A stretch of 64,000 nt of DNA, taken from Microvirga mediterraneensis (GTDB lineage: Bacteria; Pseudomonadota; Alphaproteobacteria; Rhizobiales; Beijerinckiaceae). The notes under the pieces are model-generated. The model did not search any database. It saw only the letters and a list, made by a program, of their open reading frames with translations, and had not been told where the DNA came from. Where the stretch lies: contig NZ_JACDXJ010000001.1 of NCBI RefSeq assembly GCF_013520865.1, positions 3,767,501-3,831,500 on the forward strand, written 5' to 3'. Positions within the stretch are counted from its first letter, which is position 1. Each line of letters starts with the position of its first letter. Below, one piece after another: positions 9,911 through 18,931 of this stretch. Position numbers and translations under genes: made by a program.

Positions 9911-10948
9911 ATGGGAGCCTTTCCGGCCCATCTCGAGAATGCCGATACCGGCCGGTCCCTCCTGGACCCGTTCGGCCGGGCGATCACGTATCTCCGCGTA
10001 TCGGTGACGGATCGCTGCGATTTCCGCTGCGTTTATTGCATGTCCGAAGACATGGCCTTTCTGCCGAAGCGCGACCTGCTGACCCTGGAAGAGCTCGACC
10101 GCATCTGCACGGCCTTCGTCGACAGGGGGGTGCGCAAGCTGCGCATCACCGGCGGCGAGCCCCTGGTGCGGCGGGATATCATGACCCTGTTCGGTTCCCT
10201 GTCGCGCCATCTGGATTCAGGCGCGCTGGACGAGCTCACCGTCACCACCAACGGTTCGCAGCTCGCCCGCCACGCCAAGGACCTCGCCGCCTGCGGCGTG
10301 AGGCGGATCAACGTGTCGATGGACACCCTCGATGCCGACAAGTTCCGGGCCATCACCCGCTGGGGTGACCTCGACAAGGTGCTCCAAGGGCTGGATGCGG
10401 CGCAGAATGCGGGCCTCAAGGTCAAGATCAACGCGGTTGCCTTGAAAGGCGTGAACGAGGGCGAGATCGTGCACCTGCTCGAATGGGCGCACGGTCGTGG
10501 CATGGATCTGACCCTCATCGAGGTCATGCCGCTCGGCGAGATCGACGGACAGCGCATCGATCAGTTCCTGCCGCTGTCCCTCGTCCGCGCTCGCCTTGCC
10601 GAACATTACACGCTGGAGGAACTTGCCGACCGCACCGGAGGGCCGGCGCGCTACGTGCGCGTGAAGGAGACAGGCGGCAGGCTCGGCTTCATCACGCCGA
10701 TGACCCACAATTTCTGCGAGAGCTGCAACCGGGTGCGGCTGACCTGCACGGGCCAGCTCTTCATGTGCCTCGGCCAGGAGGATGCCGCCGACCTGCGGGG
10801 CCCGGTGCGCTCCTCCACGTCCGACGAGCTGCTCGAGCGCGCCATCGTCGATGCCATCGCCCGCAAGCCGAAGGGTCACGACTTCATCATCGACCGGCGC
10901 CACGCCCGTCCGGCGCTGAGCCGGCACATGAGTGTCACAGGCGGTTAG
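9911..10948 (+). CDS. moaA: GTP 3',8-cyclase (molybdenum cofactor biosynthesis protein A)
   Basis: MoaA is a radical-SAM enzyme that converts GTP to 3',8-cyclo-GTP, the first step in molybdopterin synthesis. The SAM cluster motif CxxxCxxC is at Cys36, Cys40 and Cys43. The second cluster uses Cys269, Cys272 and Cys286 ([12 protein letters not shown]...MCL). The protein ends in the conserved GG. The ATG at 9911 gives 345 residues, the usual length. Molybdopterin would serve the xanthine dehydrogenase encoded 20 kb away. A binding-protein gene follows after 10 bases. Confidence 0.96.
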   Translation: MGAFPAHLENADTGRSLLDPFGRAITYLRVSVTDRCDFRCVYCMSEDMAFLPKRDLLTLEELDRICTAFVDRGVRKLRITGGEPLVRRDIMTLFGSLSRHLDSGALDELTVTTNGSQLARHAKDLAACGVRRINVSMDTLDADKFRAITRWGDLDKVLQGLDAAQNAGLKVKINAVALKGVNEGEIVHLLEWAHGRGMDLTLIEVMPLGEIDGQRIDQFLPLSLVRARLAEHYTLEELADRTGGPARYVRVKETGGRLGFITPMTHNFCESCNRVRLTCTGQLFMCLGQEDAADLRGPVRSSTSDELLERAIVDAIARKPKGHDFIIDRRHARPALSRHMSVTGG

Positions 10949-10958
10949 GCTTAAGGCA

Positions 10959-11765
10959 ATGCGCGCGAATATCCTCATCTTCACGAGAAAGCTGGCTCTC
11001 CTGGCATCCATCCTGATCGGCCTGGGAACGGCGACGGCTCTTGCGCAGGATGCAGCGCCCGCATCGACACGGACGGTCCGCGTCGCCATCGAAGGCGCCT
11101 ACCCGCCCTTCAATTTCATCGATGCCAACAACGAACTGCAGGGCTTCGAGGTCGAACTCCTCAAGAGCCTCTGCGACGTGATGAAGGTGACCTGCGAACT
11201 CGTTCAGCATGAATGGGACGGCATCATCAAGGGCCTTCTGAACCGCGATTACGATGCGATCATGTCGTCCCTGGAGATCACGGAAAGGCGCCAGAAACGG
11301 ATCGCCTTCTCGGACCCTTACTATCGCATCCCGGCGGTCTTCATCGGATCCAAGGAGACCGCGCCCGGCCCCGTTACCCCCGTGGCGATGGCAGGCAAGA
11401 AGATCGGCACCATCGAGCGCACCGATCACGAAACCTATCTCAAGACCTTCTACAAGGATTCCGAGATTGTCCTCTTCGCCAAGGCTGAAGAAGCCAATCT
11501 CGACCTTCTCGTGGGCCGTATCGATGCCGTCTTCGCCGATGAACTGCTCCTTTCGAAATTCCTGAAGAGCCGCGAAGGCGCGTGCTGCCATATCCTCGGC
11601 GATGCACCGGCGGAACCCGCCTATAAGCGCGAATCCTATGGCATCGGCCTGCGCAAGGAGGACGAGAGCCTGCGCCAGCAGTTCAACCGCGCCATCGCAC
11701 AGGTGAAGGCCGACGGGACCTATGACCGGATCCGAGCCGAATATTTTTCCTTCGACGTCAAATAG
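10959..11765 (+). CDS. Amino-acid-type ABC transporter substrate-binding protein
   Basis: This is a periplasmic binding protein of the SBP_bac_3 family. A signal peptide occupies about residues 1-28 (ending ATALAQ). The mature protein begins VRVAIEGAYPPFNFID, followed by GFEVELLKSLC, DGIIKGLLNRDYDAIMSSL and ITERRQKRIAFSDPYY, all standard family blocks of the lysine/arginine/ornithine or histidine type. No permease or ATPase gene is nearby, so it is an orphan receptor or pairs with a distant system. It starts 10 bases after moaA, which suggests readthrough. Confidence 0.88.
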   Translation: MRANILIFTRKLALLASILIGLGTATALAQDAAPASTRTVRVAIEGAYPPFNFIDANNELQGFEVELLKSLCDVMKVTCELVQHEWDGIIKGLLNRDYDAIMSSLEITERRQKRIAFSDPYYRIPAVFIGSKETAPGPVTPVAMAGKKIGTIERTDHETYLKTFYKDSEIVLFAKAEEANLDLLVGRIDAVFADELLLSKFLKSREGACCHILGDAPAEPAYKRESYGIGLRKEDESLRQQFNRAIAQVKADGTYDRIRAEYFSFDVK

Positions 11766-11772
11766 AAGTTCT

Positions 11773-11850
11773 CGGCCATCCCCATACGGCGAGGCTCGGC
11801 GCTTCGATCCATTGAGGTCACCGGCACAAGGCCGGTGATGACGTCACGGG
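11773..11850. repeat. Dispersed intergenic palindromic repeat (copy B)
   Basis: This segment between two plus-strand genes holds the inverted repeat TCACCGGC/GCCGGTGA (11818-11838) with GATGACGT and a GGGTGTC tail. Read on the minus strand it matches the element at about 55490-55600: a GTCATCACCGGCC hairpin, then an AAGCGC...AGC spacer, then a GATGGCC half. It is a repeat family member, not a gene. Confidence 0.6.
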
Positions 11851-11943
11851 TGTCAGTCCCAGCTGCATCAAAAGATCCGGAAAGAGCAGGTCCACAATTG
11901 CGCACGATGCGCTAGAACCGGCGAGACATTCAGGGAGCAGACG

Positions 11944-12810
11944 ATGGCGAAGGTTGCATTCCTCGGGCTCGGCGTGATGGGCTACCCCATGGCCCGTCAC
12001 CTCAAGGCGAAGGGTCATCAGGTGACGGTCTACAACCGCACGGCGGCCAAGGCCGAGAAATGGGTCTCCGAGAACGGCGGACGCGCCGCCACGACGCCGC
12101 GCGAGGCGGCCGAGGGTCAGGAGATCGTGTTCGCCTGCGTCGGCAACGATGACGATCTGCGTCAGGTGACGCTCGGACCGGACGGCGCGTTCCAGAGCAT
12201 GGGCAAAGGCGCTATCTTCGTCGATCACACCACGGCCTCGGCCGAGGTGGCCCGCGAGCTTCATGCCGCCGCTACGGACAAGGGCTTCGCCTTCATCGAC
12301 GCTCCCGTGTCGGGCGGCCAGGCGGGTGCGGAGAACGGCGTTCTCACGGTCATGTGCGGCGGCGACGCTGATGCTTACGCGAGGGCCGAGCCCGCCATCA
12401 TGAGCTTTGCCCGTGCCTGTCGCCTCATGGGCGAAGCGGGGGCCGGCCAGCTCACGAAGATGATCAACCAGATCTGCATCGCCGGTCTCGTGCAGGGCCT
12501 GGCCGAAGGTATCCATTTCGGCAAGAAGGCTGGTCTCGATATCGAGGCGGTGCTCGACGTGATTTCCAAGGGCGCCGCCGGCTCATGGCAGATGGAGAAT
12601 CGCGGCAAGACCATGAACCAGGGCAAGTTCGATTTCGGCTTCGCGGTCGATTGGATGCGCAAGGACCTGTCCATCGTGCTGGACGAGGCCCGCAAGAATG
12701 GCGCCAGCCTGCCGGTCACGGCCCTGGTCGACCAGTTCTATGCCGATGTGCAGAAGATGGGCGGCAGGCGCTGGGATACGTCGAGCCTGATCGCACGGCT
12801 CGACAAGTAA
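11944..12810 (+). CDS. NAD(P)-dependent beta-hydroxyacid dehydrogenase (3-hydroxyisobutyrate dehydrogenase family)
   Basis: This 288-residue oxidoreductase reduces or oxidises a small beta-hydroxyacid or aldehyde acid (3-hydroxyisobutyrate, tartronate semialdehyde or glyoxylate/succinic semialdehyde types). The N-terminal Rossmann motif is GLGVMGYPMA. The substrate block is APVSGGQAGAENGVL. The catalytic Lys172 lies in GAGQLTKMINQ. The second domain is all helical. GGGAG precedes the ATG at good spacing. The neighbours give no clue to the substrate, so only the family is firm. Confidence 0.9.
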   Translation: MAKVAFLGLGVMGYPMARHLKAKGHQVTVYNRTAAKAEKWVSENGGRAATTPREAAEGQEIVFACVGNDDDLRQVTLGPDGAFQSMGKGAIFVDHTTASAEVARELHAAATDKGFAFIDAPVSGGQAGAENGVLTVMCGGDADAYARAEPAIMSFARACRLMGEAGAGQLTKMINQICIAGLVQGLAEGIHFGKKAGLDIEAVLDVISKGAAGSWQMENRGKTMNQGKFDFGFAVDWMRKDLSIVLDEARKNGASLPVTALVDQFYADVQKMGGRRWDTSSLIARLDK

Positions 12811-12839
12811 GCGTCGGCCGATACGTCACGGATGCAGGA

Positions 12840-12878
12840 GAGAGCGCCGGGCCTGCAAGGCTCCGGCGCTCTCCGTTT
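12840..12878. terminator. Terminator between convergent genes
   Basis: An 11-bp perfect stem (12840-12850 with 12863-12873) is followed by CGTTT. It separates the dehydrogenase from the convergent caspase-like gene. Confidence 0.75.
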
Positions 12879-15193
12879 CAGCGACCTTCCTCAGCGCAGG
12901 GCCGTCCGGGCCGGCAGCGCTCCGCATTGCCGCCGCCCTGGCGACCGCCGGACGGCGCCGGAGCCGGGCGAACCTGCGTCGGCCTCTCGAAGCCTCGTGC
13001 CGGGGGCGGCTGGAACGCCGGTCGCGGCGGCCCGCGGCCGGCCCGCTCCTCCCGGGGGGCGTCCATGCGCGGGACGGGCCTGGGCTGGAAGGCGGGAGCC
13101 TCCGGCCGTTCCATACGAGGCACAGGGCGCGGCGAAGGACGCTCGCGCTCCATCCTGTCCCAGGCGGCCGGCCGCTCACGTTCCATAGGCGGGCGAACGC
13201 GGTCGTCCCGGCGCGGACGGCGCTCTTCCGGTTGCGGGAAGGCTGTCGCCGGGCGCCCGGCGACGGGGGCGCCCCGCTCAGGCATGATCCGGGGATCCGG
13301 ACGATTGAAGTCGTTCCGTCCGGGCCTGTTGCGTTCGATCTCGATCGGCGGCCTCTCGGGGCGGGCCTGCCGCGGGAAGGTATCGTCCCTGTCGAAGCGC
13401 GGGTTTCTCGGTCGGGCCGCATCCTGCATGGGAGCTTGTGGGCGGACCAGACGAGGCTCGGGAACACGCTCGGCGGGCCGAGCGCCGCGCGGCGCTTCCG
13501 GGCGGAAGGCCGGTTCCCCGATATCCGAGCGTCCCGGACGCGGCTGCTCCTGAGGGATGGTCGCGAGGGGGATCGGACGCGCGGGAAGACGCCCGGGGCG
13601 CACCTGCTGCGCCTCGCCGGGTCGAGCGCCCCTGCCCTCGCGCAAACTGCTCGGATCGACCGCGACCGGAAGCGGCCGGATTGGGGCGGCAAGCCCCGGT
13701 TGGCGTGGAACGACCGTCTGTTCGGGGCGTAGGCCGCGACGTGGACCGGGACCGCGCTCATTGCCCATGAGACCGCCGAAGACCGGCGGGGCGGCCACCG
13801 GGATGGCGACCGGACCGCGCGGCGTGACCGGCGCGATGGGCTGGTAGAACAAGCGCGGCGGACGGGCGCGCACCGGAACGGGCATGGCCATCGGGATCGG
13901 CAGCACGCCGGCCATGACCGGCGGCGGCGGCGGCTCGCGGATGATCGTCACGAACTCCTCGTCCTCATCGGCCGGCGGCAGGAGATAGACCGGCACGCGC
14001 GGCGGAGGAACCTCGCGGATGATGGTTACGACTTCCACGATCTCGACCCGCTCCACCTCGGGCAGGGGCGGCGGCAGATCGTCGTAGACAACCTCCTCGA
14101 AGTCGACCGGCGGCGCATAGGGCGCGGACAGGCGCGCGAGCCGGCGCTGGCAATCCGGCGCGTGAGGGCCGTTCGGATAGCGGCGCAGATAGGTCCAGTA
14201 CGCCTCGCGCGTGTTGCTGGTGAGCGTACGGCGCCAGACGAGCGCCTCGCGGCGGGCGGCCAGCAGCGCCGTCACGCGGCGCGCGAGGCGATGGTCCGGG
14301 TAGCGGCGCAGAAAAGCCTGGTAGTCCTGGATCGTGTCGCGCTCGACCGCGATGGCATAGGCCTCTTCGGCCGGGACGTCCTCGATCCGGCGCACCTCGC
14401 GCACCAGGGGCGCGGCCGCCGCCTCCGCCTGCTCGAAGAAGACAAAGGAGCCGCTTCCGAGATTGGCCGAATGCCAGGGGATCTGCAGGCCGTTCGTGGC
14501 CTCGTGCGTCCTCAGGCGCGCGCGGGCGAAAACCTCGTCGAGGGGCATCCCCGGCTGGCGGATCATCTCCGCCAGGGCCGTCGCATAGGCCCCGTAAGGC
14601 CCCTTATCATCGGCCGCGACGATGTTGGGAGCCGAGGAGAAGGCCATCAGGAACCCGGCGGGCGGCTCCATCAGGGCAAGGCCCCTGGCTGTCGGTCCGC
14701 CCGTGGACGCGAGCGGATAATCCCGCGCCATGTCGGCGACGATCACCCGCGCCTGAGCGGGACTCCGCTCGAGGGAGCGGACGAGGTCGGACAGGCGGAA
14801 GCCTTCGAGGGGAACGTCCACGTCGCGCTCAACACGGGCATCGACCGGCAGCAGGTAATTCTCGCCTTCGAGCTGGACGCCGTAGCCGGCCAGGTAGACC
14901 ATGACCGTGGAGCCGGGCTCCAGGTTCTGGCTCTTGTCGAGGAAGTCGCGGACGAGGCTGCGCAGATCGCCGGCACCGAGATCGCGTCCCTGGATCACCT
15001 CGAACCCGGCGCCGGTCAGGGTCTGGGCGAGCAGGCCGGCATCGTTGACGGCGGTCGGAAGCTCGCGACCCAGATAGGCGCCCTGCCCGACCACGAGGGC
15101 GAGGCGGTCCTGAGCGGACGCAACGGCCGCCTGGCCGATGATAGCCGTCAGCGCGAGGCCGATGAAAACGGTAGCACGTTTCAGACGAGACAC
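12878..15193 (-). CDS. Exported caspase-fold protein with degenerate catalytic dyad and Pro/Arg-rich tail
   Basis: The 771-residue protein has a signal peptide (1-28, ending AVASAQ). A peptidase C14 (caspase-like) domain follows at about 29-230. The domain is recognised from LALVVGQGAY, the VYLAGYGVQLEGENYLLPVD segment and VIVADMARDYPL. In active relatives these last two read GHG and DACRDNP. Here the catalytic His is Tyr104 and the catalytic Cys is Ala156, so it should be proteolytically inactive. Two short repeats with YLRRYP cores lie near 285-350. The remaining 400 residues are low-complexity Pro/Arg. It is probably a periplasmic pseudo-enzyme with a binding or scaffold role (inference). 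Confidence 0.85.
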   Translation of the reverse strand: MSRLKRATVFIGLALTAIIGQAAVASAQDRLALVVGQGAYLGRELPTAVNDAGLLAQTLTGAGFEVIQGRDLGAGDLRSLVRDFLDKSQNLEPGSTVMVYLAGYGVQLEGENYLLPVDARVERDVDVPLEGFRLSDLVRSLERSPAQARVIVADMARDYPLASTGGPTARGLALMEPPAGFLMAFSSAPNIVAADDKGPYGAYATALAEMIRQPGMPLDEVFARARLRTHEATNGLQIPWHSANLGSGSFVFFEQAEAAAAPLVREVRRIEDVPAEEAYAIAVERDTIQDYQAFLRRYPDHRLARRVTALLAARREALVWRRTLTSNTREAYWTYLRRYPNGPHAPDCQRRLARLSAPYAPPVDFEEVVYDDLPPPLPEVERVEIVEVVTIIREVPPPRVPVYLLPPADEDEEFVTIIREPPPPPVMAGVLPIPMAMPVPVRARPPRLFYQPIAPVTPRGPVAIPVAAPPVFGGLMGNERGPGPRRGLRPEQTVVPRQPGLAAPIRPLPVAVDPSSLREGRGARPGEAQQVRPGRLPARPIPLATIPQEQPRPGRSDIGEPAFRPEAPRGARPAERVPEPRLVRPQAPMQDAARPRNPRFDRDDTFPRQARPERPPIEIERNRPGRNDFNRPDPRIMPERGAPVAGRPATAFPQPEERRPRRDDRVRPPMERERPAAWDRMERERPSPRPVPRMERPEAPAFQPRPVPRMDAPREERAGRGPPRPAFQPPPARGFERPTQVRPAPAPSGGRQGGGNAERCRPGRPCAEEGR

Positions 15194-15373
15194 GGATTAC
15201 CCACCCCTTTGTCGCCCTTACGGGTCTTTATGCAGATAAGGCCAAGGCAGTTGAACGGGTTCTGAACGTATCAAACGGTCAAGCCAGAGTCTCCCCTGGT
15301 TCGACCTTCGCTGTTGCCACTCGAGCTATGCTGTTTTAGTGCATTGTAACATTATATATTCCTGGGGGATTCT

Positions 15374-16666
15374 ATGGGTTATCTGCATTTCAATGGCCAC
15401 GCATATGAAGTCCGGCTGGATCCCAGCACGTGGAGTGAGGCGAATGGAGCCGCGAATCTCCTCGGTGGCCATCTCGCGAAAATCGAGTCGGCCGAAGAGA
15501 ATGCAGCAATCATTGCTTACGTGCTCCGACAAGCCTCGTTAGAGACGTGGGGATACTATGCGGCACCCGATGGCGGAGGCGCCGTATATGTTTGGCTTGG
15601 CGCGAACGACATCACAAACGAAGGGCAGTGGAAGTGGGCCGACGGTACAGACGTCGCTTACGCGAACTGGGGATCGGGTTCGCTGGGTAGCGAGCCGGAT
15701 GATTATACGGATCCGCAATACAGCCCCAATGGGCAAGACGGCGGGGCCCTTGCCGTTAATAGATGGCCCTATCCAGCGGGTGGAATCGGCTCGCCCGGAC
15801 AATGGAACGACATCAGCGTAAGCAATGCCTTATCCTTCTTGGTGGAGTACGAAACGATCGGCTTGAGGAATGCCAACCCTACCAATCTCACTCTCGCGCG
15901 CTCCACGGTCGCCGAGAATGCGGTGATCAACTCCGTCATCACTCCTCTTTCAGCACAAGACGCGGATGGAGACGCGCTCACCTATACGATCACGGATCCC
16001 ACCGGCACGTTCGCCATCGAGAACGGCAATCTTGTTCTGAAGAAGGTGCTCGATTTCGAGACCGTGCGGCAATACTCGATCACGATCGAGTCTCGCGACG
16101 GCTATGCGGGCGTGACCTCCGGATCCTTCACAATCAGCGTGACCGACGTTGCCGAGTCGACGCCGCCGGTTTCCATTACCCGGACCGGAACAGCCGACGC
16201 TGATGTGCTCATCGGTGACACGGGTGACGATACCCTCTCCGGTCTTGCAGGAAACGACCGACTTTATGGCCTCGAAGGTAATGACGTGCTGAAAGGCGGC
16301 GCCGGCAACGACACGCTCGAGGGTGGCGCAGGAGGAGACATCTTCGTGTTCGATATCAAGTTGTCGAAGACGAACAAGCTGAACAAGAAGCAGAACCTGG
16401 ACAAGATCACCGACTTCGTCGTGGCCGACGACACGATCCATCTGGCCAAGAGCGTCTTCTCAAAGATTGCCAAGAAGGGCGTGCTCAAGAAGGGCGAGTT
16501 CTACGTTGGCAGCGCCGCCCATGATCGGGACGATCATGTGATCTACAACAAGAAGACGGGGGCGCTGTTCTACGACAAGGACGGCACCGGGGTGGCCGAG
16601 GCGATCCAGTTCGCCACCGTCACCAAGAACCTCAAGATGACCAACGGAGACTTCCTCGTCGTCTGA
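15374..16666 (+). CDS. Secreted C-type lectin / cadherin-like / RTX calcium-binding protein
   Basis: The 430-residue protein has no N-terminal signal peptide. Residues 1-160 look like a C-type lectin domain (FNGHAYEV, TWSEANGAANLLGGHLAKIES, VWLGANDITNEGQWKWADG, GQWNDIS). Residues 165-270 are a cadherin-like repeat (SAQDADGDALTYTI, FAIENGNLVL, DFE). Residues 275-335 carry RTX nonapeptides of the GGAGNDTLEGG type that bind calcium. The C-terminal 95 residues include a Lys-rich stretch and end FLVV, as in type I secretion substrates. GGGGG precedes the ATG by about 7 bases. Export by an ABC type I system encoded elsewhere is inferred. Confidence 0.88.
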   Translation: MGYLHFNGHAYEVRLDPSTWSEANGAANLLGGHLAKIESAEENAAIIAYVLRQASLETWGYYAAPDGGGAVYVWLGANDITNEGQWKWADGTDVAYANWGSGSLGSEPDDYTDPQYSPNGQDGGALAVNRWPYPAGGIGSPGQWNDISVSNALSFLVEYETIGLRNANPTNLTLARSTVAENAVINSVITPLSAQDADGDALTYTITDPTGTFAIENGNLVLKKVLDFETVRQYSITIESRDGYAGVTSGSFTISVTDVAESTPPVSITRTGTADADVLIGDTGDDTLSGLAGNDRLYGLEGNDVLKGGAGNDTLEGGAGGDIFVFDIKLSKTNKLNKKQNLDKITDFVVADDTIHLAKSVFSKIAKKGVLKKGEFYVGSAAHDRDDHVIYNKKTGALFYDKDGTGVAEAIQFATVTKNLKMTNGDFLVV

Positions 16667-16702
16667 GAAAGCAAGAGCACAACTCTGCGGTGACGCGGCG
16701 CA

Positions 16703-16909
16703 TCACCGCCGCGTCATCGTCAGGTAGACCACGAAGGCTCCGATGGCGACGGCGAGGCCCATGATCACCAGCTGGCGGGTCTCACCCGTCAGGGCCGCGT
16801 CCCGGTACATCTGATTGAGGCGCTCGGCGCGTTCGGGATCGCGCGACATGAAGAGTCCGATGACGATGCTCAACGTGGCGAGACCGAGAATCCAGTAAGT
16901 CGGGCGCAT
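16703..16909 (-). CDS. Small two-helix membrane protein
   Basis: This 68-residue protein has a hydrophobic helix at about residues 5-20 and another at about 48-65, joined by a charged loop (SRDPERAERLNQMYRD). It ends in basic residues. I do not recognise the family. A strong GGAG site lies just before the ATG at 16909, and the gene starts 11 bases after the PaaG-like gene, so it is translated as the last member of that operon. A hairpin (16691-16700 with 16707-16716) overlaps its 3' end. Confidence 0.68.
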   Translation of the reverse strand: MRPTYWILGLATLSIVIGLFMSRDPERAERLNQMYRDAALTGETRQLVIMGLAVAIGAFVVYLTMTRR

Positions 16910-16920
16910 CGGGTTTCTCC

Positions 16921-17712
16921 TTATCGTCCCTCGAACCGGGGAGCTCGCTTCTCGCGGAATGCCGCGACGCCTTCCATGAAGTCGTGGCTCGATCCGGCCT
17001 CGGCCTGCAACCTTGCCTCAAGGTCGAGCTGGGTTTCGAGATCGTTCGCCAAGCTCTGTCCCACCGCCTGCTTGGTGAGGCGATACGCGAGCCCCGGCCC
17101 CTCGGCAAGCCTTGCGGCGAAAGCCGCCACGTCGACCGCAAACGAGGCATCGTCGAACACTTTGTAGACGAGGCCCATCCTCTGGGCCTCCTCGGCCGGT
17201 AGGGCCTCGGCGCTCAGCATCAGGGCGAGCGCCTGCTTGGGGCCGACGAGACGCGGCAGGATCCAGGTGCCGCCGGCATCCGGAATCAGGCCGATCTTGG
17301 CGAAGGCCTCCTGCAGATAGGCGGAGCGGGCCGCCACGACGATGTCGCAGGCGAGCGCGATGTTCATGGAGGCACCGACCGCCGGGCCGTTCAGGGCGGC
17401 GATGGTCGGCTTCGGGTAATTGGCGAGCCTGAGCACCAGCGGGTTGTAATCGCGGGTGAGCGCGGGCCCGAGATCGACCCGGCCCTTCTCGTCGCGCTTC
17501 AGGTCCACCGTCAGGTCCTGGCCCGAGGAGAACGCCCGGCCCTCCCCGGTCAGCACCACCACGCGCACCGACTCGTCGCGCTCGCACCGGTCCAGCGCGT
17601 CCCGCAGGTCCGCGTGCATCTCGGCGTTGAACGCGTTCATCTTTTCGGGCCGCGCCAGAGTGATGGTCGCAACCGCTCCGTCGACGGTGCAGCGCAGGGT
17701 CGTCGGGCTCAT
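16921..17712 (-). CDS. Enoyl-CoA hydratase/isomerase, PaaG-like
   Basis: This crotonase-superfamily protein (263 residues) most resembles PaaG, the isomerase acting on ring-epoxide phenylacetyl-CoA. The oxyanion-hole segments are AFSSGQDL (residues 60-67) and NGPAVGASMNIALACD. The conserved IGLIPDAGGTWILPRL carries the Asp expected at one active-site position in PaaG-like enzymes. No other phenylacetate genes are present, so it may serve a different acyl-CoA pathway. It starts 3 bases after the uracil-DNA glycosylase gene, so the two are surely cotranscribed. Confidence 0.85.
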   Translation of the reverse strand: MSPTTLRCTVDGAVATITLARPEKMNAFNAEMHADLRDALDRCERDESVRVVVLTGEGRAFSSGQDLTVDLKRDEKGRVDLGPALTRDYNPLVLRLANYPKPTIAALNGPAVGASMNIALACDIVVAARSAYLQEAFAKIGLIPDAGGTWILPRLVGPKQALALMLSAEALPAEEAQRMGLVYKVFDDASFAVDVAAFAARLAEGPGLAYRLTKQAVGQSLANDLETQLDLEARLQAEAGSSHDFMEGVAAFREKRAPRFEGR

Positions 17713-17715
17713 GCC

Positions 17716-18366
17716 TCAAAGCTCCTTGTCGTCGAGAGCGAACATAGAACGGATCTCGAAGCGGAGAACCGGCAAAAGCTCGGCTTCGAACCAGGAATTA
17801 GTCTTAAGCCACCCGTTGTTGCGCCAGGATGGATGCGGCAACGGCAGGATGCGGGGTTTTAGCGGGTGATCGAGGATTGTCCGCCAACGCCGGACGGTCT
17901 CGGTCAGTCCATCCTTGAAATCGTCCCCCATGTGCCAAGCCTGGGCATATTGGCCGATCAGGAGGACGAGATCGAGACTGGGAAGCGCCTGGAAGAGCGG
18001 CCGGCGCCAGGCCTCGGCGCATTCCCGGCGCGGGCCGAGATCGCCGCCATTGGCATCCTGGCCCGGAAAGCATGAGCCCATGGGCACGATGGCAACCTTG
18101 GAAGCATCGTAGAAGGTCGCCCGGTCGAGGCCGAGCCAGTCGCGCAGCCGCGTGCCCGACCGGTCGTCGAACGGGATGCCGCTGGCATGGGCGCGGGTTC
18201 CGGGCGCCTGGCTGGCGATGCACAGCCGCGCCGTGGCGCTGCCCTGGATGATCGGACGCGGCTCGTGCGGGAGGGCCGCGCCGAAGCGCGGCGCATCGCG
18301 GCAGATCCGGCAAGCCCGCAAATGAGCGGCAAGATCGTCGAAGGTCGGAGAGGGATTCATGCCCAT
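17716..18366 (-). CDS. Uracil-DNA glycosylase family protein with putative 4Fe-4S cluster
   Basis: The protein (about 216 residues) belongs to the UDG superfamily, which removes uracil or related bases from DNA. The N-terminal CRIC (Cys19 and Cys22) and a later C-x16-C pair (GSCFPG...RREC) match the four-cysteine cluster of family 4/5 enzymes. The motif A region reads ASQAPGTRAHASGIPFDD and the C-terminal motif contains HPS. The start is uncertain: ATGs at 18366 and 18360 both lack a clear ribosome site, and the frame is open up to 18471. Cotranscription with the SNase and PaaG-like genes is likely. Confidence 0.8.
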   Translation of the reverse strand: MGMNPSPTFDDLAAHLRACRICRDAPRFGAALPHEPRPIIQGSATARLCIASQAPGTRAHASGIPFDDRSGTRLRDWLGLDRATFYDASKVAIVPMGSCFPGQDANGGDLGPRRECAEAWRRPLFQALPSLDLVLLIGQYAQAWHMGDDFKDGLTETVRRWRTILDHPLKPRILPLPHPSWRNNGWLKTNSWFEAELLPVLRFEIRSMFALDDKEL

Positions 18367-18427
18367 CAGATGGGGATCGAGGCCCAGGCGAAGGAGACAC
18401 CCCGGGAACGACACGACGTCGCTCCCG

Positions 18428-18931
18428 TCACGAGTTGCGCCTGCGCCAATCCTGCGGACGCTCGAAATCACCTTCCCAGAGCCCGGCGGGGCGCTTGCGG
18501 GCGCGGGTTTCCTCAGGATCGTAATCGCGCCCGTAGGAGACGGCCCAGCCCTCCTCCACCATGCGGGCGCCGATGTCCCGGCCGTTCACGGTGCACCGTG
18601 CGAGGACGCGCTGGTAGCGGTCGCGGCCGGTGGCGCGACAGCGCACCGTCTCGCCGGAGACGAGATCGATGAGGGCCCGGCGGGAAGTCTCGCCGCAGGC
18701 ATAGGAGCGGCCGGAACGGGAGCAGTTCTGCCGGATCTCGGGCGCATCGATCCCTTTGAGGCGGATGCGGGTCTCGCCGATGCGGATCGTGTCCCCATCG
18801 GTCACCTGGGCCCTGCCCTCGAGGGAGCGCCCGTTCGGCTTCATTGCAAGCCCCGCCCCGCCGGCGAGCGCCAAAGCGACGATCAGGGAGGTGATGCCGC
18901 TCGACCGGGAGCGACGACGCCGGAACCTCAC
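18428..18931 (-). CDS. Thermonuclease family (SNase-like) protein, membrane-anchored or secreted
   Basis: This 167-residue staphylococcal-nuclease-fold protein begins with an Arg-rich segment and one hydrophobic helix (about residues 12-28), giving an anchor or signal peptide. The nuclease domain shows VTDGDTIRI, IRLKGIDAPE (active Arg and Asp), GETSRRAL (active Glu) and DRYQRVLARC (second Arg). It probably degrades nucleic acid in the periplasm. The GTG start overlaps the cobT stop (GTGA), so it is translationally coupled to cobT, although the functions are unrelated. Confidence 0.88.
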   Translation of the reverse strand: MRFRRRRSRSSGITSLIVALALAGGAGLAMKPNGRSLEGRAQVTDGDTIRIGETRIRLKGIDAPEIRQNCSRSGRSYACGETSRRALIDLVSGETVRCRATGRDRYQRVLARCTVNGRDIGARMVEEGWAVSYGRDYDPEETRARKRPAGLWEGDFERPQDWRRRNS

